From DAOPMC01 sp035392025 (lineage in GTDB: Bacteria > Bacillota_I > Bacilli_A > RF39 > UBA660), in assembly GCA_035392025.1 (NCBI GenBank), contig DAOPMC010000012.1, positions 1 through 33,817 on the forward strand: a stretch of 33,817 nucleotides of DNA, in the 5' to 3' direction. A model generated the notes under the pieces. That model ran no database searches, was not told the DNA's origin, and saw only the letters and a list, made by a program, of their open reading frames with translations. A program made the translations under genes and the position numbers. This document shows positions 24,866 through 32,951 of the stretch, one piece after another; within the stretch, counting starts at the first letter, position 1, and every line of letters starts with the position of its first letter.

Positions 24866-24900
24866 GTCAAAAAAAGATAAATATTTAATTATTTATCTTT
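24866..24900 (-). terminator. Intrinsic terminator of the tkt-gatCAB unit
   Basis: On the minus strand AAAGATAAATA / TATTTATCTTT (11-base arms) followed by a run of seven T. The 5' arm contains the gatB stop codon. Confidence 0.85.
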
Positions 24901-26317
24901 TATCTAATTCTTGTTTTAAAATATCACTCGCAATTTTAGGATTTACAGTTCCTTTAGTCTCTTTCATCACTTGACCTATAAAAAAATTAAAAACATTTTT
25001 ACCTTTTCTATAATCTTCAACTAAATTTAAATTAGCATCAATTATCTTTGTAATTATATTTGTTATTTCACCAATATCTGTAATTTGAGTCATGTTAGAT
25101 TTATTAAAAATCTCTATTGGGTCTATATTATCTTCAAGAGATTTTGTGAGTAATTCTTTTCCCTGCTTTCCAGATATTTTAGATGATTCTACTAATTTGA
25201 TTACTTCACTTAACATTTTGGGAGTTAATGATAAATTTTTAATATCTGTAAATGTTTTATTAAGATAAGAAATAACGACGCTTATTATCCAATTGCATGC
25301 AGTTTTTGCTTCTATCCCCTCTCCAAGAATTTGATTAAAATAATCAGAAATATCTTTTTGTCTTACTAAAGTATTAGCATCTACCAAAGAAATTCCTAAT
25401 TCAAGATACTTTTTCTTTCTATCATATGGTAATATTGGAAGATTAGTTTTTACGCTACTAATGAAGTCTATTTTTAAACTTATATCTGGTATATTAGGTT
25501 CCGTAAAATATTTATAATCAATAGATTCTACTTTGTCCCTCATACGATGTGTAGTTTTTGTTATCTCATCATATCTTCTTGTTTCCTGAATGATTGCCTC
25601 TCCTTTATCAAGAGCCTCTCTTTGTCTATTTACCTCTGCATCTATTGCATCTTTTACATTGGCAAAAGAATTAATATTTTTCATTTCAACTTTTGTTCCT
25701 AATTTAGTATCAGTATCTTTCATTAAAGATACATTAACATCACATCTAATTTGGCCTCTATCTGCCCTAGCCTCAGAAACATCAAGATATAATAACATGT
25801 TACGAAGTGATTCCAAATATGCTACAGCCTCGCTACTAGAATTTAAACATGGTTCTGTTACTATTTCAATAAGTGGAACACCTGCTCTATTATAATCAAC
25901 TAAAGTACTGTCTCCAACGTGATCTAGGCTTGCTGAATCTTCTTCAAGATGAATATCGTGAATTAAGACTTTCCTAGTTTCTCCATCAATATCTATTAAC
26001 GCATATCCTTCCTCACCAATTGGATATTTACTTTGAGTAATTTGGTATCCCTTTGGTAAATCTGGATAATAATAATTTTTTCTATCAAAAGTAAGTTTCG
26101 CAGGTATTTTAGAATTTAATGCAATCGCTACTTGTAAGGCTTTTACTACTGATTCTTTATTTAATACTGGAAGTATCCCAGGAAACCCTAAATCAATTGC
26201 TGATATATTAGTATTTGGTGATTGTGAATAAATATTATTTGAATTAGAAAATACTTTCTTTTTAGTATTTAATTCACAATGAGTTTCAAGCCCAATAACC
26301 ACTTTATACACGTTCAT
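24893..26317 (-). CDS. gatB: Asp/Glu-tRNA(Asn/Gln) amidotransferase subunit B
   Basis: GatB binds the misacylated Glu-tRNA-Gln or Asp-tRNA-Asn and, with GatA and GatC, converts it to the amide form. 474 residues. Visible signatures: VIGLETHCELNT at the N-terminus, RKNYYYPDLPKGYQITQ near 80, IRCDVNVSL, LGTKVEMKNINSF, and a C-terminal YqeY-like tRNA-binding domain ending in the usual KGTVNPKIASDIL. The gene overlaps gatA. ATG 26317 is used, but GTG 26311 is also possible and better spaced from AGGTGAT. The presence of GatCAB suggests indirect Gln-tRNA (and perhaps Asn-tRNA) synthesis. Confidence 0.96.
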   Translation of the reverse strand: MNVYKVVIGLETHCELNTKKKVFSNSNNIYSQSPNTNISAIDLGFPGILPVLNKESVVKALQVAIALNSKIPAKLTFDRKNYYYPDLPKGYQITQSKYPIGEEGYALIDIDGETRKVLIHDIHLEEDSASLDHVGDSTLVDYNRAGVPLIEIVTEPCLNSSSEAVAYLESLRNMLLYLDVSEARADRGQIRCDVNVSLMKDTDTKLGTKVEMKNINSFANVKDAIDAEVNRQREALDKGEAIIQETRRYDEITKTTHRMRDKVESIDYKYFTEPNIPDISLKIDFISSVKTNLPILPYDRKKKYLELGISLVDANTLVRQKDISDYFNQILGEGIEAKTACNWIISVVISYLNKTFTDIKNLSLTPKMLSEVIKLVESSKISGKQGKELLTKSLEDNIDPIEIFNKSNMTQITDIGEITNIITKIIDANLNLVEDYRKGKNVFNFFIGQVMKETKGTVNPKIASDILKQELDKR

Positions 26318-27689
26318 CACCTGCTATCTGATCTTTATAATTCATAGTTTGTTCTAAATGATAGGCAATAGATAATGCTACTTCATCTTCTTTTTGCCTT
26401 GAAGTTATATTTATTCCTATAGGCATTTTATTTACAAATCCATTTGGTATTGTAATTGAAGGATATCCTCCAAAATTACCAATTACTAAATGATTTTCTG
26501 CTATTAAATACTTATCAGATAGCCTATCTATCTCATCATCGAATAATGGTGCAATAGAACTAGTTGCAGGAAGTATATAGAAATCATATTGTTTAAACAA
26601 TTCATTAATTTTATTTACAACCATTCTTCTAATCCTTTGAGCATTTAAAAATAATTTTTCTTGATTTTCTTTTTGTAAAACATAACTTCCTAGGACAAAC
26701 CTTCTTTTAATTAAATTAGAAAATCCTATTGTTCTTTGATGCATCATAATCTTATCGAAACTAGGTTGTTCTTCTCTAGGGCCAAATAGTAAACCTGTCA
26801 AATTAGAATTGTTACTTGTTGCCTCAGCTGATGATATAGTGATATATGCTGGATATATGGCACGAAGTAAATTTTTATCAATTGATACTTCACTTATATC
26901 TACTCCAAGATCTTTTAAACTTTTTAAATTTTTATTAAAGCAGTCTAATATTTCATCTGAATCTATACTTTCAATTATTTCTTTTAAATAAAAACCTTTT
27001 TTACCATTAATATCATTTTTAATTAAATCTCTATATGATTTGTCATCATCTAGAAGAGATGTTAAATCATGTTTATCATGGCCTTTTATAGTATCTATTA
27101 CAATTGCCGAATCTAAAACATTTCTAGTTAGGCATCCAACATGATCTAAACTTGATGCAAATGCAAATAGCCCATATCTTGATACTCTTCCATAAGTAGG
27201 TTTAAATCCTACTACTCCTGCATAACTTGCTGGTTTCCTAATAGAATCTCCCGTATCACTGCCAATTGCAAAGGGCACTATTCCTAATGCTACTGCACTA
27301 GCACTTCCTGATGAAGATCCGCCTATCATTCTTTTTTCATCCCAAGGATTTTTAACAATCCCCGTATGGCCTGTAGTCCCAGTTCCACCCATCGCCAGTT
27401 CATCTAAAACGGTTTTCCCTACTAACATAGCCCCTGATGCTTTTAATTTTTCATATACAGTTGCATCAAATGAAGGAATATAGTCTTTTAACATATTAGA
27501 TGATGCTGTCGTAATGATTCCTTTTGTAGATAAATTATCCTTTAAGGCATATGGAATACCTTTTAAAATACCACTATTTTCATTTTGATAATCATCAATT
27601 ATCGTAACAAAAGAGTTATATCTATCTTGATACTTTTTAGCACGAGATACTGCCTCATCATATGTTATATGGGTCTCAAGCATAGACAT
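26304..27689 (-). CDS. gatA: Asp/Glu-tRNA(Asn/Gln) amidotransferase subunit A
   Basis: Amidase-signature subunit that releases ammonia from glutamine for GatB, 461 residues. The Ser-cisSer-Lys triad is visible: Lys in PYALKDNLS (about 46-54), the GGSSSGSA loop, and the catalytic Ser in GSDTGDSIRKPAS. Elsewhere MIGG, FKPTYGRVSRYGL and IPNGF are family features. The motif has GDSIRKP where most bacteria have GGSIRQP; I recall similar forms in Mollicutes. ATG 27689 is one base after the gatC stop, behind GGTGGTGAG, so the two are coupled. Confidence 0.96.
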   Translation of the reverse strand: MSMLETHITYDEAVSRAKKYQDRYNSFVTIIDDYQNENSGILKGIPYALKDNLSTKGIITTASSNMLKDYIPSFDATVYEKLKASGAMLVGKTVLDELAMGGTGTTGHTGIVKNPWDEKRMIGGSSSGSASAVALGIVPFAIGSDTGDSIRKPASYAGVVGFKPTYGRVSRYGLFAFASSLDHVGCLTRNVLDSAIVIDTIKGHDKHDLTSLLDDDKSYRDLIKNDINGKKGFYLKEIIESIDSDEILDCFNKNLKSLKDLGVDISEVSIDKNLLRAIYPAYITISSAEATSNNSNLTGLLFGPREEQPSFDKIMMHQRTIGFSNLIKRRFVLGSYVLQKENQEKLFLNAQRIRRMVVNKINELFKQYDFYILPATSSIAPLFDDEIDRLSDKYLIAENHLVIGNFGGYPSITIPNGFVNKMPIGINITSRQKEDEVALSIAYHLEQTMNYKDQIAGDERV

Positions 27690-27690
27690 A

Positions 27691-27978
27691 TTAGCTCACC
27701 ACCTTTGGAACTTGTAGTCTATTATTTCTAGTAGATTTAGCATTTCTAAATGCCTCTTCCACAGATAAACTTTCTATAGTATCATCATCTATCAAATCTA
27801 TATCAATATCAAAGGGAAATGTCATTGGTTCTACAAAGTCAATTCCTTCCAAGTTATCAATTATATCCATATGTTTTAAAATAGTATCAAATTCTTTCTG
27901 CAATACTAAATATTCTTCATTACTCATATCAAACATTAACTTATTAGCATATGTTTTTAGTTTGTCTACTTCTATCAT
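27691..27978 (-). CDS. gatC: Asp/Glu-tRNA(Asn/Gln) amidotransferase subunit C
   Basis: A 95-residue helical protein that holds GatA and GatB together. It has the usual length and the family ending, VEPMTFPFDIDIDLIDDD then VPKVV, comparable to the family's N-x-R-x-D and VP-V signatures. ATG follows TAGGAGGCAATT, 10 bases after the tkt stop. The gatC-gatA-gatB order is typical; here tkt leads the unit. Confidence 0.93.
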   Translation of the reverse strand: MIEVDKLKTYANKLMFDMSNEEYLVLQKEFDTILKHMDIIDNLEGIDFVEPMTFPFDIDIDLIDDDTIESLSVEEAFRNAKSTRNNRLQVPKVVS

Positions 27979-27988
27979 TAATTGCCTC

Positions 27989-30004
27989 CTATTTTAATAG
28001 TTCTTCTATTCTCATCTCAATACTTTCTTTGTCTAGGTGAAACTTATTTAAAATGTCATTTTTTCCACCACTGGTGCCAAAACTATTCATGCATATCAGA
28101 TATTTGGGACTATAAACAAATCCAGCCCAAGATAAGCTTGATGAATATTCTACCACAATTTTCTTAATAGTTGGTAATAATATTTGATCACGATAATCCT
28201 TTTTTTCATTAATAAATCTGTTCATGCATGGCATACTTATTACTCTAGTATATATTCCTTTAGATTCAAGATTACTTGCAATATCTAATACTGTATGCAA
28301 TTCACTACCGCAGGATATAAGTATTCCAGATAATGGTTTCTCGCTATCTTTTACAATATATCCACCTTTTTTAATTTCATTTGCCCTAGTTGATTCTAAT
28401 ATTTTAGCTTTTTCTTTAGAAATTATTATAACACTTGGCCCTTCTTTTTTTTCTAAAACTGTCTTATAAGTTCCTATCAACTCATTAATATCTGCTGGAC
28501 GATATACTTCAAGATTAGGAATACTTCTTAATCCCACTAATTGTTCTACTGGTTGATGTGTTGGACCATCTTCTCCAATTGTTAAGTTATCATGCGAAAA
28601 TATATAGATAACTGGTAGATTCATAAGCGCACTCATTCTAATAGCAGGTTTTAAATAATCACTAAATGTTAAAAATGTTGATCCAAAGCATTTAATTCCA
28701 GATAAACATATACCATTTAGTATAGCCCCCATAGCATGTTCTCTAACACCAAATCTTATATTTCTACCATTTGGGTTATCTCTAGTAAATTCCCCCATAT
28801 CTTTTAGATATGTCTTTGTTGAAGATGACAAATCTGCTGATCCACCAAGCATCAAGACATCTCTATTTATAAATTTATTAAGTATTTTCTCAGATGAATC
28901 GCGAAGTGATTCTTCTTCATCTTTGTTAAACTCAATTGTTAAGTTAGAAGCATTTAGTGATAAATCGCCTTCTATTAACTTTCTAAATTCTTCTTTAAAA
29001 TTGTCATCACAATTGTTAATTACTCTTTCTTTTTCTGTATTCCAAGCATCAACAACTGATTCATTTCTTTCTTTTACTTTTGTAGTCATAAAGTTATAAG
29101 CATCTTGGGTTACTGTAAAAGGAACATCTCTTATATTAAGTTTCTCTTTTAACGATAATATATCTTCTTCAGTAAGAGGTTTACCATGTACATTAGAAGT
29201 ACCTTCTAACATACTTCCTTTCCCAATAATAGTATTAACTTTGATTAAAGATGGTTTGTCAACAATACTTTTAGCCTTAGTAATTGCATCATCTATTGCT
29301 TTTAAGTCATCACCACTAACTTCTTCTGTATGAAATCCTATAGCATTAAATCTCATAATAATATTCTCTCTAAAAGTATTTTTGGTGTCAGTATCCAAGG
29401 TTATATTGTTTGAGTCATATAAAATTATTAATTTACCTAAGCTAAGATTTCCTGCAATAGATGTTGCTTCATATGAGACTCCTTCCATTAAGTCCCCATC
29501 ACCACACAAGACATATGTATAGTGGTCTATTAAGCTTTTGCTTTTTGATTTATCATAGGTATATCTATTATTTAAAAATTTTTCTGCAATTGCCATCCCT
29601 ACTGCACTTGCAACTCCTTGACCAAGAGGGCCAGTTGTCATATCAACTCCAGGTGTTATTCCGTATTCAGGATGACCTGGTGTTTTAGAATTAATTTTTC
29701 TAAAATTCATAAGATCTTCAATTTTTAAATTAAAACCACTCATAAATAATGTAGCATATAAAAGTGCTGATCCATGCCCTACTGACATAATAAAACGATC
29801 TCTATTTATCCATTTATCATTTTTAGTGTCTATTTTCATATGTTTTGCATATAAAGTATATATAATTGATGCAGCTCCTAAAACTATGCCAGGGTGCCCA
29901 GATTTAGCCTCATTTATCATATCTATTCCAAGCGCTTTTATATTATTTATTGTCTTATAATCCAATTCATAACTTTCTTTTTGATTATTTCCCATTAAAC
30001 CCAT
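27989..30004 (-). CDS. tkt: Transketolase
   Basis: Thiamine-diphosphate enzyme of the non-oxidative pentose phosphate pathway, 671 residues. Domains: PP-binding domain with EAKSGHPGIVLG (about 33-44), SVGHGSALLYA and the TPP site CGDGDLMEGVSYEA; a pyrimidine domain with FGVREHAMGAI (about 422-432) and DGPTHQPVEQL; and a C-terminal domain (about 535-671). Transfers two-carbon units between sugar phosphates, linking pentoses to glycolysis. ATG 30004 follows AGGGAGTGGTAGT. It has an extended -10 promoter and is read with gatCAB, an uncommon pairing I cannot explain beyond simple adjacency. Confidence 0.97.
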   Translation of the reverse strand: MGLMGNNQKESYELDYKTINNIKALGIDMINEAKSGHPGIVLGAASIIYTLYAKHMKIDTKNDKWINRDRFIMSVGHGSALLYATLFMSGFNLKIEDLMNFRKINSKTPGHPEYGITPGVDMTTGPLGQGVASAVGMAIAEKFLNNRYTYDKSKSKSLIDHYTYVLCGDGDLMEGVSYEATSIAGNLSLGKLIILYDSNNITLDTDTKNTFRENIIMRFNAIGFHTEEVSGDDLKAIDDAITKAKSIVDKPSLIKVNTIIGKGSMLEGTSNVHGKPLTEEDILSLKEKLNIRDVPFTVTQDAYNFMTTKVKERNESVVDAWNTEKERVINNCDDNFKEEFRKLIEGDLSLNASNLTIEFNKDEEESLRDSSEKILNKFINRDVLMLGGSADLSSSTKTYLKDMGEFTRDNPNGRNIRFGVREHAMGAILNGICLSGIKCFGSTFLTFSDYLKPAIRMSALMNLPVIYIFSHDNLTIGEDGPTHQPVEQLVGLRSIPNLEVYRPADINELIGTYKTVLEKKEGPSVIIISKEKAKILESTRANEIKKGGYIVKDSEKPLSGILISCGSELHTVLDIASNLESKGIYTRVISMPCMNRFINEKKDYRDQILLPTIKKIVVEYSSSLSWAGFVYSPKYLICMNSFGTSGGKNDILNKFHLDKESIEMRIEELLK

Positions 30005-30028
30005 ACTACCACTCCCTACACTAATAAA

Positions 30029-30037
30029 ATTATATCA
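30029..30037 (-). promoter_or_regulatory. Extended -10 promoter of tkt-gatCAB
   Basis: TGATATAAT on the minus strand (TGn-TATAAT), with only a poor -35 (TGTATT) 17 bases upstream. Confidence 0.6.
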
Positions 30038-30060
30038 TATAATTTAAATAAAATACACAT

Positions 30061-30085
30061 AAGAAAAAAGGTTGTTAAACCTTTT
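30061..30085 (-). terminator. Second terminator behind gerE
   Basis: AAAAGGTT / AACCTTTT arms with a 4-base loop and a T run (TTTTTTCTT on the minus strand). It lies 30 bases after the first terminator and just before the tkt promoter, isolating tkt. Confidence 0.7.
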
Positions 30086-30110
30086 ATTGCATATTAAAAT
30101 ATAAGTAAAT

Positions 30111-30138
30111 TAAAAAGTATGTGATGAATCACATACTT
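30111..30138 (-). terminator. First terminator behind gerE
   Basis: An 11-base inverted repeat AAGTATGTGAT / ATCACATACTT with a 2-base centre and a T run on the minus strand. The gerE stop codon (30137-30139) overlaps its first bases. Confidence 0.75.
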
Positions 30139-30343
30139 ACAAAATTATCTCATTTAGTTTTATAAGTTCAACTACTGCTGCTGCCCTTCCTTTGACCCCT
30201 AATTTTTGCATTGCATTAGATATATGATTTCTAACTGTTTTTTCACTTATACCTAATTCCTGGGCTATTTCTCTAGTAGTCTTATTTAAAACTAAAAGTT
30301 TAAATACTGCTTTTTCTCTTTTTGTTAGTATTCCTTTACTCAA
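30137..30343 (-). CDS. gerE: GerE, late mother-cell transcription factor
   Basis: A free-standing LuxR-type helix-turn-helix protein of 68 residues (B. subtilis GerE: 74). It matches GerE almost residue for residue in the core: LTKREKAVFKLLV, KTTREIAQELGISEKTVRNH, then HISNAMQKLGVKGRAAAVVEL. GerE acts with sigma-K in the mother cell to switch coat genes on or off. The start is an unusual TTG, supported by GTGAGGGA 5 bases ahead and by the fit of MSKGILTKRE to the family; there is no ATG option. A sigma-K-like promoter precedes it and two terminators follow. Confidence 0.96.
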   Translation of the reverse strand: MSKGILTKREKAVFKLLVLNKTTREIAQELGISEKTVRNHISNAMQKLGVKGRAAAVVELIKLNEIIL

Positions 30344-30389
30344 TTTTGTCCCTCACTTTCCTAAGTTAGGTGGTTTATACTATTCATAA

Positions 30390-30417
30390 TATTTTATGAA
30401 CAAACTAAAATTGTTGT
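30390..30417 (-). promoter_or_regulatory. Sigma-K-like promoter of gerE
   Basis: On the minus strand AC (30416-30417), 17-base spacer, CATAAAATA (30390-30398), matching AC-N16-17-CATAnnnTA. The -10 lies inside the 18-base inverted repeat TTCATAAAATATTATGAA (30383-30400), which could bind a regulator. B. subtilis gerE is sigma-K dependent. Confidence 0.5.
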
Positions 30418-30430
30418 GAATACAACTGTC

Positions 30431-30457
30431 ACAAAAAAAGAAATATAATTATTTCTT
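30431..30457 (-). terminator. Intrinsic terminator of spoIIIAH
   Basis: AAGAAATA / TATTTCTT with a 4-base loop, then T7 on the minus strand. The last two Lys codons and the stop of spoIIIAH form the 5' arm. Confidence 0.75.
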
Positions 30458-30937
30458 AAATGTTACTTTGATATGCATCTTATCGTCAAACTCTTTTTGA
30501 ATAGAGGCCATTATATCATTTGCGAGGGTTGCATCATGTTCATCTTTAACAACCACTACTGTGACATTATTATCTTCAACTTTGACAAATGAATCTAAGC
30601 TAAACTCCTTTTTTATCTTTGTTTCTATCGTCTCTTCAACTCCTTGCAATTGATTTAAATATAATAGTTTCTCATAAGCATTATTTTTTTCTTCAATTGC
30701 TAAAGAAGCATTATTTAATTCTTCTTTGATAGTTGTAATTAGTTCTTCTCTTTGAGTATCAAGTTCAACTTTCATTGCTGTAATAATCTCGCTTTCTTTT
30801 ATTTCAACAACATCATTTTCATCATCATAAGTATTATTAGTTAAAAATAGTTCATTAGGCATTGTTATATAATATACGCTTAATACTAAAATTAAACTAA
30901 ATAAAACTAAAAACCATAAGCTCTGTTTATTTGCCAT
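30449..30937 (-). CDS. spoIIIAH: SpoIIIAH-like engulfment/channel protein
   Basis: A 162-residue bitopic protein: short cytosolic N-terminus, one membrane helix (about 7-25), a long charged coiled-coil stretch (about 40-105), then a C-terminal ring-building (YscJ/FliF-like) domain (about 105-160) with VKVEDNNVTVVVV and ANDIMASIQKEF. This is the SpoIIIAH plan. SpoIIIAH in the mother-cell membrane binds forespore SpoIIQ to form the feeding-tube-like channel. It starts at ATG behind TAGGAGGGA. No other spoIIIA gene is adjacent here, unlike B. subtilis, where AH ends the spoIIIAA-AH operon. spoIIQ is not in the window. Confidence 0.8.
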   Translation of the reverse strand: MANKQSLWFLVLFSLILVLSVYYITMPNELFLTNNTYDDENDVVEIKESEIITAMKVELDTQREELITTIKEELNNASLAIEEKNNAYEKLLYLNQLQGVEETIETKIKKEFSLDSFVKVEDNNVTVVVVKDEHDATLANDIMASIQKEFDDKMHIKVTFKK

Positions 30938-30994
30938 ATAGTCCCTCCTAATATAAGTTATGATAAATATATTAGATTAGAACAAATATTTAAG

Positions 30995-31732
30995 TTACTG
31001 CTTTTTAGAAGGAAAAATTATAATATTATCCTGGTACTTTGATAATACCCTTTGCATACTCTTAGATTCATAATCTATACTATAATGGCTAAAGGCTACT
31101 GCTTGTTGAATAGCGTAAATTTCAACTTTGAGTAACTTTGCTTCATTTTGAACAAATTTATCTAGAGATGTCTTGTGATTAAACCATTCTTTATCTATAT
31201 TATAAAGATACGAATATACAAATTCATATTCTTTTTTTGAAAGGTCCTGCAATAATTCTTTTGCTTCTCTTAAAGTTTCCGTATTGAAATTAAAATATCT
31301 CAGGCAATTACTTGGCAATTGTTCGGGATCTTTGTGAGTTTTCTTATATTCAATTATTTCTTTAACATACATTGCTTCCATTTCAAAACAAATTCGCATG
31401 TTTTTTAGCAAAATCAATTCGCTAAACATTAATCCTGTTATATCATTATTATGTACTGCATCAAAAAACAATGAAAATGTATTTTCACTCAAACTAGACA
31501 AATCTCTTTGTAAAAATAATGGCTCTACTTCTTTGTTATATAGGCTATTCATTTCATGTTGTATAAATAAATCTTGTGTATCTTTACTCATCCCTGCAGC
31601 AGTTAATCTTTTTCTTACCTCACGTAATGCTAAATATTGATCTAATGTTGCTCTTCTATTTACCATAATAAGAATTAAAGTAGACATAGAAATACTTGTC
31701 ATACTATTTTGATTTTTATTTTGTTCTTCCAT
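30995..31732 (-). CDS. Hypothetical protein, 245 aa
   Basis: I do not recognise it. The protein is soluble and predominantly helical, with no convincing membrane segment, although residues 12-26 (TSISMSTLILIMVNR) are mildly hydrophobic. It has charged helices through 30-130, a Pro/Asn-rich break (DPEQLPSNCLRYFNFN, about 134-150), then helices with KELLQDLSKKEYEFVYSYLYNIDKEWF. The gene overlaps dgt by 17 bases; ATG 31732 follows GGAGAAATTAA inside the dgt 3' end, which argues for coupling and a shared function. It might be a sporulation or nucleotide-linked partner, but nothing shows that directly. Confidence 0.8.
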   Translation of the reverse strand: MEEQNKNQNSMTSISMSTLILIMVNRRATLDQYLALREVRKRLTAAGMSKDTQDLFIQHEMNSLYNKEVEPLFLQRDLSSLSENTFSLFFDAVHNNDITGLMFSELILLKNMRICFEMEAMYVKEIIEYKKTHKDPEQLPSNCLRYFNFNTETLREAKELLQDLSKKEYEFVYSYLYNIDKEWFNHKTSLDKFVQNEAKLLKVEIYAIQQAVAFSHYSIDYESKSMQRVLSKYQDNIIIFPSKKQ

Positions 31733-32879
31733 TTAATTTCTCCGTATATTCATTATATTTTTGTGTAAAATAATCATCTGTCATCCCTGCCAAATAATCA
31801 ATTACTTTTCTTGCATTTGATGTATTAGAAACATACTCATTAGACATTTCGCTAAGATAAGTAGCATAAATATCTTCTGTGTATTCTTTATTTTCTAATT
31901 GATAATAATATGTTTCAAATAAAAATCTAAACATTTTTTTAAAATGCAATTTTTCTTCTATGGAGTTTGCTCTACTATATATATTTTTATAGTTAAAATC
32001 TTTTAAGTCTATTACAGCTTTTGCAACTTCTTCACTCATTTTTATATAAGGTTTATCAAAACTATTAATAATAATATTCATTACAATTGTATTTACTATC
32101 TGAGAATTTCTATCCCCCAGCACTTCTGTAATATTGCTTGGTATATCTTCTTTTTTTATTAGGCCAAGTCTGATAGCATCTTCAATATCTTTACCAATAT
32201 ATCCAATAACATCGCTTATTCTTAATACTGATCCTTCTAAAGTCATTGGGTGAAGTTTTTTTATTATATCCTTATTATGATAGCAATCTTCATATTCTCT
32301 TAAAAAATCTTCTTTTGTTTTTTGATAATTAGGACAATATTCACTTTGAACTAATTCTCCATTATGGCATAAGATAGCATCAAGAACTTGAATTGTTATA
32401 TTGTCTCCATTGCCATCTTTTTCTAAATTCATTAGTGTCCTGACACTTTGAACATTATGATTAAAATACCCTTCACCATGCTCTTGACTTAACTCAGATA
32501 AAATAGTCTCTCCTTCGTGCCCAAATGGAACATGTCCTAAATCATGTCCTAAAGCTGCTGCCTCAATTAAATCTTCATTTAAATTTAAGGCTCTACCAAT
32601 AGTTCTTGCTATTTTTGATACCATTTGAACATGAGTCATTCTCTTAGATATATGATCGTTATTAAATATATTACTAAATACTTGAGTTTTATCAATATAC
32701 CTAGTATATGATAGTGAATAAATCACTCTATCAATATCATGATAATAGGCAGGTCTTATATCTTCTTCTTCAAAAGTTAATCGTATACTATCAGAACTTT
32801 TGCTCGCATATGGTGATAAATTTTTCTCTTTTTGATACATTCGCTCTTTTAGTTTTTCAAGTACTTCTTTCGTATTCAT
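31716..32879 (-). CDS. dGTPase-like HD-domain phosphohydrolase
   Basis: A 387-residue HD-superfamily protein of the dGTP triphosphohydrolase-like group. The metal ligands are visible: H83 in KRMTHVQMV, H112-D113 in LGHDLGHVPFGHEGE, and the late Asp in RISDVIGYIGKDIEDA (about 218). The size fits the dGTPase-like enzymes, which remove triphosphate from dNTPs; the exact substrate can differ (B. subtilis YwfO is one relative). It starts at ATG behind AAGGGAGGATTT and has its own consensus promoter. It overlaps the unknown 245-aa gene. Confidence 0.9.
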   Translation of the reverse strand: MNTKEVLEKLKERMYQKEKNLSPYASKSSDSIRLTFEEEDIRPAYYHDIDRVIYSLSYTRYIDKTQVFSNIFNNDHISKRMTHVQMVSKIARTIGRALNLNEDLIEAAALGHDLGHVPFGHEGETILSELSQEHGEGYFNHNVQSVRTLMNLEKDGNGDNITIQVLDAILCHNGELVQSEYCPNYQKTKEDFLREYEDCYHNKDIIKKLHPMTLEGSVLRISDVIGYIGKDIEDAIRLGLIKKEDIPSNITEVLGDRNSQIVNTIVMNIIINSFDKPYIKMSEEVAKAVIDLKDFNYKNIYSRANSIEEKLHFKKMFRFLFETYYYQLENKEYTEDIYATYLSEMSNEYVSNTSNARKVIDYLAGMTDDYFTQKYNEYTEKLNGRTK

Positions 32880-32901
32880 AAATCCTCCCTTATGGTTAAT
32901 T

Positions 32902-32930
32902 ATTATAAATGTTTATTCATCTTATTGCAA
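32902..32930 (-). promoter_or_regulatory. Promoter of the dGTPase-like gene
   Basis: TTGCAA (32925-32930), 17-base spacer, TATAAT (32902-32907) on the minus strand, right after the efp terminator. Confidence 0.75.
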
Positions 32931-32931
32931 C

Positions 32932-32951
32932 AAAAAAAGAGCTTATGCTCT
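32932..32951 (-). terminator. Intrinsic terminator of rpmG-efp
   Basis: A short strong stem AGAGC / GCTCT with loop ATAA, then T7 on the minus strand. The loop contains the efp stop codon. Confidence 0.85.
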
